A program made the position numbers and the translations under genes. From assembly GCA_937885345.1 (NCBI GenBank), contig CAKZZH010000014.1:1-9934 (forward strand): a DNA stretch of 9,934 nucleotides, read 5' to 3'. Positions 1 through 5,399 of the stretch are shown piece after piece. Position 1 is the stretch's first letter. Every line of letters starts with the position of its first letter. Origin of the DNA: an uncultured Lachnospiraceae bacterium (GTDB lineage: Bacteria; Bacillota; Clostridia; Lachnospirales; Lachnospiraceae). The notes below the pieces were generated by a model. That model was given only the letters and a program-made list of their open reading frames with translations, was not told the DNA's origin and did not search any database.

Positions 1-512
1 TTAGGTTTTTTGATAAAATAATTATGAACCATATCTCCTGCCTTCTCGATCCCGCTTTCCTTAAGGGAAATGATCCCGGAAGTGTTGTGCTGGATTATTG
101 CAGCAACTGCGGTTACGGGGATTTTATTATCATCTGTTGCGGAAAATGCGGGTACAAGGTAATCCTGGAAACTGATACCGAAATCCGCGCTTCCGTTCGC
201 TGTGGCAACCTCCGCTCCGTCCTCGGAAGCCTCAATAATATTTACTTTAAGACCGGCCTCCTCATAATAACCCTTATCCATTGCAACATACATTCCTGTA
301 TGATTGGTATTGGGTGTCCAGTCGAGCATTACGGTAACTTCTGTAAGCTCTGCGGCGCCTGATGCACTGCTTGACGCGCCGGATGCACTGCTTGACGCGC
401 CGGAAGCATTGCAACCGAACGCTGCGATCGCGCACACTGATACGACTGCGATAAGTGCGGTCATTCTCGTCGCACTACTTCTGTTTGATCTGAATAATTC
501 ATTCTTTTTCAT
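1..512 (-). CDS. thiY: ThiY-like substrate-binding lipoprotein of a thiamine-precursor ABC importer (3' end outside window)
   Basis: Extracytoplasmic receptor of the NMT1/THI5-like family, which in ThiXYZ systems binds hydroxymethylpyrimidine-type thiamine precursors and hands them to the permease. About 170 residues are visible; the rest lies beyond base 1. The start at 512 has a GAGGA about 10 nt upstream. Residues 1-16 are polar and basic (MKKNELFRSNRSS...), followed by a hydrophobic stretch at about 17-32 and a lipobox ending AAFGC, with Cys34 as the lipidated residue. A Ser/Ala/Gly linker at about 36-52 is encoded by a 21-bp tandem repeat. The mature domain opens with VTVMLDWTPNTNHTGMYVA, where the LDWTPNTNHTG segment is typical of the family. 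The ATG overlaps the TGA of the upstream permease gene (ATGA), indicating translational coupling. The operon is under TPP riboswitch control. The exact ligand is inferred from family and context. Confidence 0.9.
   Translation of the reverse strand, partial: MKKNELFRSNRSSATRMTALIAVVSVCAIAAFGCNASGASSSASGASSSASGAAELTEVTVMLDWTPNTNHTGMYVAMDKGYYEEAGLKVNIIEASEDGAEVATANGSADFGISFQDYLVPAFSATDDNKIPVTAVAAIIQHNTSGIISLKESGIEKAGDMVHNYFIKKP
361..402. repeat. Two perfect tandem copies of a 21-bp unit
   Basis: Bases 361-381 and 382-402 are identical. A degenerate start of a third copy follows at 403 (gaagcattg against gatgcactg). The unit is a whole number of codons and encodes Ala/Ser/Gly residues in the flexible linker just after the lipidated cysteine of the ThiY-like protein, so gain or loss of a unit would keep the frame. 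Confidence 0.9.
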
Positions 513-1306
513 TTGATATTTTTCCTCTCCCATGGCATAGCAAGCCATTTTATAATATTGGTAATAAGAATAAGCAATAAACTGATGACGGCGATGTAGA
601 TGATGATCGCAAACATTTTATCGTAGGCAAAGGACTTGCGGACTCTCGTCATATAGACGCCAAGACCGGACTGTCCTCCCATCCACTCCGAGATAACCGC
701 GCCGACAACGGCATAAGTCACCGAAATCTTAAGTCCTGAGAAGAAATACCCCAGAGAATAAGGGAATTTAACATACCAGAAGCGCTTGGTCTTACCGGCA
801 CCCATTATCCTAAGCAGATTCAATGTGTCCTCATCCGCCGCCTTAAAGCCTTCAAGAAGAGATACGCATACCGGAAAGAAAGTGGTGATCGCCACCAGCA
901 CGATCTTGGGCAAAATGCCGTATCCCATCCAGAGCATAAGAAGAGGGGCGATCGCGATCGAAGGTATGGTCTGCGTCACGATTATAAGCGGATAAAGTGC
1001 GCTGTATACGGGCTTGCAGGCATCCATCAGCATCGCTGTAAGAAAGCTGAAGGCTATGCCGATGCCAAGTCCCATCATCGCTTCGCCAAGCGTTGTAAGG
1101 CCGTGCTCCCAAAGTACTTTATGATCCGCCGCAAACGCTTTTATCACGTCAAGCGGCGAAGGCATCATGTAAGATGGCATCACATCCGTCCCCGACAGGA
1201 AAAACCATATCCCGAAAATAACTGCGATCGCTGCTATCGGCGCTATCACGTCGGACGCTGTCTTGCTTATTTTATTGGTTTTGATGATGCTTTGTGACTT
1301 TTTCAT
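509..1306 (-). CDS. thiX: ThiX-like permease of the thiamine-precursor ABC importer
   Basis: Inner-membrane channel subunit (binding-protein-dependent transport permease family, as in ThiX and SsuC). It is 265 residues from the chosen start. Hydrophobic segments are visible at about 21-38, 78-95, 103-122, 133-151, 190-207 and 231-250, giving about six helices. The cytoplasmic EAA loop that docks to the ATPase lies at about 152-181 (EGFKAADEDTL...MGAGKTKRFWYVKFP). The start MKKSQSII at 1306 overlaps the upstream gene by 35 nt. An AAAAGG lies about 12 nt upstream and a GGAGG about 18 nt upstream, so neither spacing is ideal. An alternative ATG at 1336 would add ten residues (MHRRKRFLQS) but has only a poor ribosome binding site. 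The stop overlaps the thiY start as ATGA. No ATPase gene is in the window, so it probably lies beyond base 1. Confidence 0.9.
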   Translation of the reverse strand: MKKSQSIIKTNKISKTASDVIAPIAAIAVIFGIWFFLSGTDVMPSYMMPSPLDVIKAFAADHKVLWEHGLTTLGEAMMGLGIGIAFSFLTAMLMDACKPVYSALYPLIIVTQTIPSIAIAPLLMLWMGYGILPKIVLVAITTFFPVCVSLLEGFKAADEDTLNLLRIMGAGKTKRFWYVKFPYSLGYFFSGLKISVTYAVVGAVISEWMGGQSGLGVYMTRVRKSFAYDKMFAIIIYIAVISLLLILITNIIKWLAMPWERKNIK

Positions 1307-1574
1307 CGATTGTAAGAACCTTTTCCTCCGGTGCATATGTGATCTTCACATATGTCGATACTTTGTTGCAGCCTGCCTTGATCGCGATAAGCTGACACTG
1401 CTTAACGATCTCCATAAGCTTGTCGTAATCGCCTTCGATCGCGGTCTCACAAGGTCCGACATAGTAAGTCTCGCCTGTACTGCGAATGTAATCGATAACC
1501 TCATCGACGATCCTTACGACCTCTTCATCCGTTGCAACGTGCGGAAGCACCTGAATTGCTACACTTGCGTTCAT
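1272..1574 (-). CDS. Thiamine-binding protein of the MTH1187/YkoF-like family
   Basis: Small soluble protein of 100 residues with no signal peptide or membrane segment. It fits the thiamine-binding MTH1187 family (formerly DUF77): it opens with MNASVAIQVLPH, then has a helix-rich segment, TGETYYVGPCETAIEG at about 33-48, and a beta segment STYVKITYAPEEK near 73-85. Family members are compact ferredoxin-like folds, and YkoF of Bacillus binds thiamine. The start is well supported by a perfect AGGAGG at 1587-1582 with 7 nt spacing. It is the first gene after the TPP riboswitch and its terminator and is followed by the importer permease. It probably binds thiamine or a precursor in the cytosol, but its role in uptake is not established by the sequence. 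The stop codon lies inside the permease gene. Confidence 0.88.
   Translation of the reverse strand: MNASVAIQVLPHVATDEEVVRIVDEVIDYIRSTGETYYVGPCETAIEGDYDKLMEIVKQCQLIAIKAGCNKVSTYVKITYAPEEKVLTIDEKVTKHHQNQ
1334..1354. repeat. Perfect 9-bp inverted repeat with 3-nt loop, upstream of the thiX start
   Basis: Arms CATATGTGA (1334-1342) and TCACATATG (1346-1354) are exact reverse complements around a 3-nt loop. The element lies inside the thiamine-binding protein gene and ends one base before the GGAGG-containing stretch that precedes the permease start. In the mRNA it would form a stable short hairpin, which could affect translation of the permease. It may also be a chance result of the codons used. 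Confidence 0.6.
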
Positions 1575-1606
1575 TGTTGTTCCTCCTTTTATATTTTATG
1601 TGCAAG

Positions 1607-1628
1607 AAAAAAGCACCCCACAGGGTGC
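1607..1628 (-). terminator. Intrinsic terminator of the TPP riboswitch expression platform
   Basis: On the minus strand GCACCC (1628-1623) and GGGTGC (1618-1613) form a 6-bp GC-rich stem with a TGTG loop, followed directly by six T at 1612-1607. It lies between the riboswitch and the ribosome binding site of the thiamine-binding protein gene, so it should gate transcription of the whole uptake operon. Confidence 0.85.
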
Positions 1629-1665
1629 ACACACATAAAACCCGGACAAACCGGAAAATAATATA

Positions 1666-1768
1666 TGCATGTCCCTACGCCGGTATTATCCGGATCAGGT
1701 GTGAGCATTAAAAACGCTCCGGGTTGGATAAAATCCTCTCAGCCTGCCAAAGCAAGCACCCCACTGCA
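1666..1768 (-). ncRNA. TPP riboswitch (THI element)
   Basis: Reading the minus strand, the conserved THI-box blocks occur in the correct order: GGGGTGC (1762-1756), CTGAGA (1742-1737), ACCTGATC (1700-1693), GGATAATACC (about 1692-1683) and CGTAGGGA (1679-1672). A closing P1 helix can form between TGCAGT (1768-1763) and ACATGCA (1672-1666) with one bulged base. A P3 stem GCTTGC/GCAGGC has a TTTG loop. A variable side arm GAGCGTT/AATGCTC lies between the CTGAGA and ACCTGATC blocks. It precedes genes for thiamine binding and uptake and is followed by an intrinsic terminator, so binding of thiamine pyrophosphate should switch the operon off. Confidence 0.97.
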
Positions 1769-1792
1769 AATTCTTTTTTCTTTTACCGTTAG

Positions 1793-1821
1793 ACTATACA
1801 ACCGTTCACCCACTCTGTCAA
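1793..1821 (-). promoter_or_regulatory. SigA-type promoter of the thiamine uptake operon
   Basis: A perfect -35 box TTGACA (1821-1816) is followed after exactly 17 bp by TATAGT (1798-1793), one mismatch from the TATAAT consensus. Transcription would start near 1786, about 20 nt before the riboswitch P1 helix. The -35 box lies 22 nt past the stop codon of the preceding ABC permease gene. Confidence 0.85.
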
Positions 1822-1842
1822 TGGCTAAAACGGACAAAAAGT

Positions 1843-2646
1843 TTACCTCGCCACTTCTGCTTTGCGCGATTTCATAACTGCTGCAAACATCAGTATAAGC
1901 TGCAATGCCACCAGTTCCGCGATCGGAATTATTGTATCGACCATCTCGGTCTCCGCGCTGTAAACATATGTGAGGAGATATGTAGGAAAATATTTTCCGA
2001 TGCTTATAAATGCAAGTACATCAGGAAGGATCATAACCGCAAGTGCCATGGTTACGGCATTTATAACGGGATACTTATACAGCACCGAACAAATAACCGT
2101 TATCGATGCAGCACTGTAAAATACTATAAACAAAAGCAGTGCGTTAAATAGCACGCTTGTAAGGTCATAGGTGTCAGCGATCAAATGTCTTGCGATAAGA
2201 TAATAGATAATGTACACAAGCGCCGCGGGGAGACCTGTTCCAAGCCCACACGCCACGCTCTTTGATAAAATAAGATGATGCTCACGGATACCTACCGCCT
2301 TGGGGAAAATCCATTTGCCTGAGGATATTTCCTTGGGAAGAAGCCAGTTGATAAGGAGCACCGCGATCAAAGTATAGAAAAGTCCCATATTTGCCGAGAG
2401 ATTGCCTAAACTTGCAAGAGTTTCCCTTGGAAACAAGTCGGTCATCATCGCATTAACCGTATTAAGATCCTGCAGCAGCCCGCTCGGAGCCACACTTAAT
2501 ATGAACTTATAAAAGCTCGGAAAATAAAGCGTTGCAATGATGACTACAATGGCAAGCACAACAAGAGAGCCCGTAAGTACCGCAAACTTTCCTGTTTTAA
2601 ACCACTCTATCCAGTCTTTTTTTAAACATGCGCCAAACGATCTCAT
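1843..2646 (-). CDS. ABC-2 type transporter permease, substrate unknown
   Basis: Membrane subunit of a two-gene ABC transporter, 267 residues. The N-terminus (MRSFGACLKKDWIEWFKTGK) is an amphipathic, positively charged cytoplasmic lead-in typical of ABC-2 permeases. Hydrophobic segments at about 21-41, 86-104, 127-152, 165-187, 195-214 and 237-257 give six predicted helices, with a polar external loop at about 42-85. The motif PKEISSGKWIFPKAVGI at 104-120 resembles the cytoplasmic region of ABC-2 exporters that meets the ATPase. The start at 2646 has AGGAGG at 2662-2657 with 10 nt spacing and overlaps the ATPase stop as ATGA, so the two are co-translated. Such pairs export peptides, drugs or ions, or act in cell-envelope stress. 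Nothing here identifies the cargo, and no regulator or immunity gene lies alongside. Confidence 0.85.
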   Translation of the reverse strand: MRSFGACLKKDWIEWFKTGKFAVLTGSLVVLAIVVIIATLYFPSFYKFILSVAPSGLLQDLNTVNAMMTDLFPRETLASLGNLSANMGLFYTLIAVLLINWLLPKEISSGKWIFPKAVGIREHHLILSKSVACGLGTGLPAALVYIIYYLIARHLIADTYDLTSVLFNALLLFIVFYSAASITVICSVLYKYPVINAVTMALAVMILPDVLAFISIGKYFPTYLLTYVYSAETEMVDTIIPIAELVALQLILMFAAVMKSRKAEVAR

Positions 2647-3530
2647 ATCTGCAATTCCTCCTGAAAAAGGTCATCAAGCGTCACTGCTTCCGGTCTGACC
2701 GAAGTTATAAGACTACCCGTTTGCTCTAAAATCCCAAGAATATATTTCTGAGTGTCAAGGTCTTTTACGAGGGGCTCGATCAGATAATCGAGTTCTCCCT
2801 CCCTGGTTATTTTAACAAGCTGCGCATTGAAATCGCTTATATCCACAGGAGTTGCAAAACTGAAACGATACCCCTCGGACTGCGTCCTCAGATCGCTCAT
2901 TTCAATATGCCTGCTGATAACTCCGCCGTTAAGGAATCCGACTTCGTCGCAGGTTTTCTCCATATCTTCGAGTATATGCGTCGATAAAATAATCGTTCTT
3001 CCCTGTTCCTTAAGCACTTTAAGAAATGCCATAAGGTCGTGCCTTCCCGCGGGATCGAGTGCGGATGTGGGCTCATCGAGAAGCATTATCTCAGGGTCAT
3101 TTGCAAGCGCCGCGGCGATCCCCATCCTCTGCTTCATTCCTCGTGACATATTCTTGATCTTGCGGTCTTTGTCAATCTGAACAAGCCAGAGAAGTTCATT
3201 CCTCTTGGCCGTTCTTTCGGTGCCGTTTAAATCTTTGAGAAGAAAATCCAGATACTGCGCCGTTGTAAGATAATCAAAGAATCCGGGAATATCCGGCAGA
3301 TAACTGATATGCGCCTTTAAGATCTTGCCTTTGCTCTGCTTTTCGCCCGCAAGGTAGCACTCACCCTTATCGGCGCCGGAAAGCCCCGATATAATGTTCA
3401 TAAGCGTTGTCTTGCCGGCACCGTTCTTCCCGATCAGGCCATATATACGCCCTTTATTCACATGAAGGTTGATGCCTTTGAGGACCTTGGTCCCGTCAAA
3501 GCTTTTTTCGATGTCTTTGATCTCGATCAT
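2643..3530 (-). CDS. ABC transporter ATP-binding protein, partner of the ABC-2 permease
   Basis: Cytoplasmic ATPase of 295 residues that powers the adjacent permease. Visible motifs are Walker A GKNGAGKT (34-41), the signature in divergent form MSRGMKQR (128-135), Walker B IMLLDEP (148-154) with Glu153 as catalytic base, D-loop SALD (156-159) and switch His185 (STH). At the Q-loop position the sequence reads YLPDIPGFFDYLT (77-89), without the usual Gln, as is common among ABC-2 ATPases. About 75 C-terminal residues beyond the core may form an accessory domain. The start MIEIKDIEKSF at 3530 is chosen because AAGGAG (3542-3537) lies 6 nt upstream. A further 20 residues upstream are open but lack similarity to the family and overlap the argS end. 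It lies 37 bp after argS and overlaps the permease start. Confidence 0.92.
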   Translation of the reverse strand: MIEIKDIEKSFDGTKVLKGINLHVNKGRIYGLIGKNGAGKTTLMNIISGLSGADKGECYLAGEKQSKGKILKAHISYLPDIPGFFDYLTTAQYLDFLLKDLNGTERTAKRNELLWLVQIDKDRKIKNMSRGMKQRMGIAAALANDPEIMLLDEPTSALDPAGRHDLMAFLKVLKEQGRTIILSTHILEDMEKTCDEVGFLNGGVISRHIEMSDLRTQSEGYRFSFATPVDISDFNAQLVKITREGELDYLIEPLVKDLDTQKYILGILEQTGSLITSVRPEAVTLDDLFQEELQI

Positions 3531-3541
3531 TACGGTCTCCT

Positions 3542-3570
3542 TAAGATTTTGCCGAAACTTACGGCTCTTA
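3542..3570 (-). other. Possible hairpin between argS and the ABC ATPase gene
   Basis: On the minus strand TAAGA (3570-3566, including the argS stop) can pair with TCTTA (3546-3542), and GCCG (3565-3562) with CGGC (3554-3551). The loop is TAAGTTT and four A are bulged on the 3' side. The structure ends against the AAGGAG of the ATPase gene. It has no T-run, so it is not a terminator, but it could affect translation or mRNA processing. Confidence 0.35.
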
Positions 3571-5334
3571 CATCTTCTCGGGTATCTCAAATCCGAGAAG
3601 GGTGCAGCACTCCTCGATCACTTTTCTTGTCAGGCTTATAAGGGCGATATACCCTTTCTTCTTGCAATCGTCGCTTTCCGAGAGGATCTTGGTCTCGTGA
3701 TAGAAGTGATTAAAAGTGTTTGATAAGTCGTAAATATATCTGCAGATTTTGTGAGGCGCAAGATCGGCAACAGCTCCGCTTATCATCTCGCTGTACGCAG
3801 ACAAAGCAAGCATCAGGGATGTCTCGCTCTCGCTCGAAGGCGTCACAATTTTGCAGTCCGATACTTTACCGCCCTCAGCCTCAAACCTGCCAAGGATCGA
3901 GCCGATCCTGACTGCGGTGTACTGGCAGTACGGACCCGTATCGCCTTCAAATGAGGTAAATCGATCAATATCAAATACATAATCCTTCGAAGCTTGATTC
4001 GACAGATCACCGTATTTTATCGCAGCAAGGCCGATGACCTTGGCAAGCGTTCTCGCCTCATCCTCATCGATCTCGCGGCCTTCCATTATTTTATTGTATA
4101 CGGCCTCCTCAATATCCTTTATAAAATACTCAAGCCTGAGCACGCCGCCTTCCCTTGTCTTAAAAGGTGTTCCGTCCTTACCGTTCATTGTTCCGAACCC
4201 GATAAAATCAAGGCGGGTACCGGGCTTAACTATGCCGCCCTTTCTGGCAACACGGAAGAACTGGGTATAATGGAGTTCCTGCCTTTTATCGGCAAGATAT
4301 ACATATCTTACAGGTGAATAATTCTTCTCTCTGTCAATGATCGTTCCGAGGTCCGAAGACTCATAATTGGCCGCTCCGTCACTCTTACGAATGATGCAGG
4401 GAGGAAACTCCTTGGAATCGCCTTCCTCGGCAATATCAACAACAATTGCCCCCTGGCTCTCATGTGCAATACCCTTTTCGATAAGGTCATCAACAAGCCC
4501 GTTTATATAAGGTTGAGCATCCGACTCACCCTTCCACAGATCGAAATGAACGCCGAGATTTGAATAGTTTCTCTCAAGATCCGGCAAAGAAATATCCATA
4601 ATGTGCTGCCAAAGTGCTCTGTATCCGCGCCTGCCCATCTGGTTCTCAAGCGTAGCCTTCTGCGCTGCCGCCTTATATTCAGGGTCTGCTTTGGAACGTG
4701 CACTCGCGGTGGGATAAATCTCCTCAAGCTCGCTTAAGGTAAAAGGCGGCTCCTTAGGATATTCACCCTCGTAATTCTCATCAAAATAAGGAAGCTCCGG
4801 CTTTCTCTCATGAAGCTCCGTGATGATAAGGCCCATCTGAAGTCCCCAGTCACCGAGATGCACATCGCCGATAGTCTTGTATCTGGCATAAGAAAGAATC
4901 CTCTTAACGGACTCGCCGATAACGGCAGAACGAAGATGCCCGATATGAAGGGGCTTTGCAACATTGGCTCCGCCGTAATCTATTATCACGGTTTCTCCCT
5001 TACCGGGAATTTCATATCCGAACTTATCGGCGTCTGCCATTTCTTTGATGTAATCGCCAAGCAGCTCATCGCTCAGAATGATATTGATGAATCCGGGCTT
5101 AACACACTCAACGCTCTTAAATGCGGCGTTATCCTTGAGATTCATAGCAACATCGTCGCCTATCATAAAAGGCGCTTTGTGATATTCCTTGCTTGCAGCC
5201 ATCGCACCATTGCACTGGTACTGGCACAGATCCGGTCTGTTGGATACGGTCACCTTGGCGTATTTACTGTCATAACCCGCTTTGCCAAATGCCTCTCCGA
5301 TTATGCTTTCAATCCTGGAAATAATGCTTTTCAT
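3568..5334 (-). CDS. argS: Arginyl-tRNA synthetase
   Basis: Class I aminoacyl-tRNA synthetase that charges tRNA-Arg with arginine in the cytosol. It is 588 residues, a usual length. The N-terminal tRNA-recognition domain (about 1-110) includes SNRPDLCQYQCNGAMAASK. The Rossmann catalytic core carries ANVAKPLHIGHLRS with the HIGH motif at 130-133. The loop corresponding to KMSKS is GKDGTPFKTREGG (385-397), in the degenerate form usual for ArgS. The C-terminal DALR anticodon-binding domain begins near 465 with GPYCQYTAVRIGSILGR and ends LLGFEIPEKM. The start MKSIISRIES at 5334 has AGAGGA at 5349-5344 with 9 nt spacing. A GTG at 5367 would add 11 unlikely residues. It lies 65 bp after carB with no convincing promoter or terminator between, so cotranscription with carAB is plausible. 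Confidence 0.97.
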   Translation of the reverse strand: MKSIISRIESIIGEAFGKAGYDSKYAKVTVSNRPDLCQYQCNGAMAASKEYHKAPFMIGDDVAMNLKDNAAFKSVECVKPGFINIILSDELLGDYIKEMADADKFGYEIPGKGETVIIDYGGANVAKPLHIGHLRSAVIGESVKRILSYARYKTIGDVHLGDWGLQMGLIITELHERKPELPYFDENYEGEYPKEPPFTLSELEEIYPTASARSKADPEYKAAAQKATLENQMGRRGYRALWQHIMDISLPDLERNYSNLGVHFDLWKGESDAQPYINGLVDDLIEKGIAHESQGAIVVDIAEEGDSKEFPPCIIRKSDGAANYESSDLGTIIDREKNYSPVRYVYLADKRQELHYTQFFRVARKGGIVKPGTRLDFIGFGTMNGKDGTPFKTREGGVLRLEYFIKDIEEAVYNKIMEGREIDEDEARTLAKVIGLAAIKYGDLSNQASKDYVFDIDRFTSFEGDTGPYCQYTAVRIGSILGRFEAEGGKVSDCKIVTPSSESETSLMLALSAYSEMISGAVADLAPHKICRYIYDLSNTFNHFYHETKILSESDDCKKKGYIALISLTRKVIEECCTLLGFEIPEKM

Positions 5335-5384
5335 ATAATTAAATCCTCTTTTAATATTTTGCAACACCTGTATTTAACGCATTT

Positions 5385-5399
5385 GTGAGCATTACTCAC
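5385..5399 (-). repeat. Small hairpin just after the carB stop
   Basis: GTGAG (5399-5395) and CTCAC (5389-5385) form a perfect 5-bp stem around TAATG, starting next to the carB TAA. No T-run follows, so it is unlikely to be an intrinsic terminator. It may protect or process the carAB part of a longer mRNA, or be a chance match. Confidence 0.35.

Noticed and set aside
24..516. Plus-strand open frames opposite the ThiY-like gene
   Set aside because: They mirror the lipoprotein gene, including its repeat (APDALLDAPDALLD). The minus-strand frame has a start, ribosome binding site, lipobox and family motif.
424..1231. Three copies of the palindrome GCGATCGC (424-431, 948-955, 1224-1231)
   Set aside because: More than expected by chance, but each falls in hydrophobic Ala-Ile type codons (GCG ATC) of the membrane or signal segments. 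Codon preference explains them better than a regulatory or HIP1-like site.
1631..1660. Small CCGG hairpin (1654-1651 with 1645-1642) as a second terminator
   Set aside because: Only four base pairs and a short T stretch. The stronger stem at 1628-1613 with six T is the credible terminator.
5335..5399. Separate promoter for argS
   Set aside because: A TATTAA box (5356-5351) exists, but the sequence 17-18 bp upstream (CGTTAA or GCGTTA) is a poor -35, so I do not annotate it.
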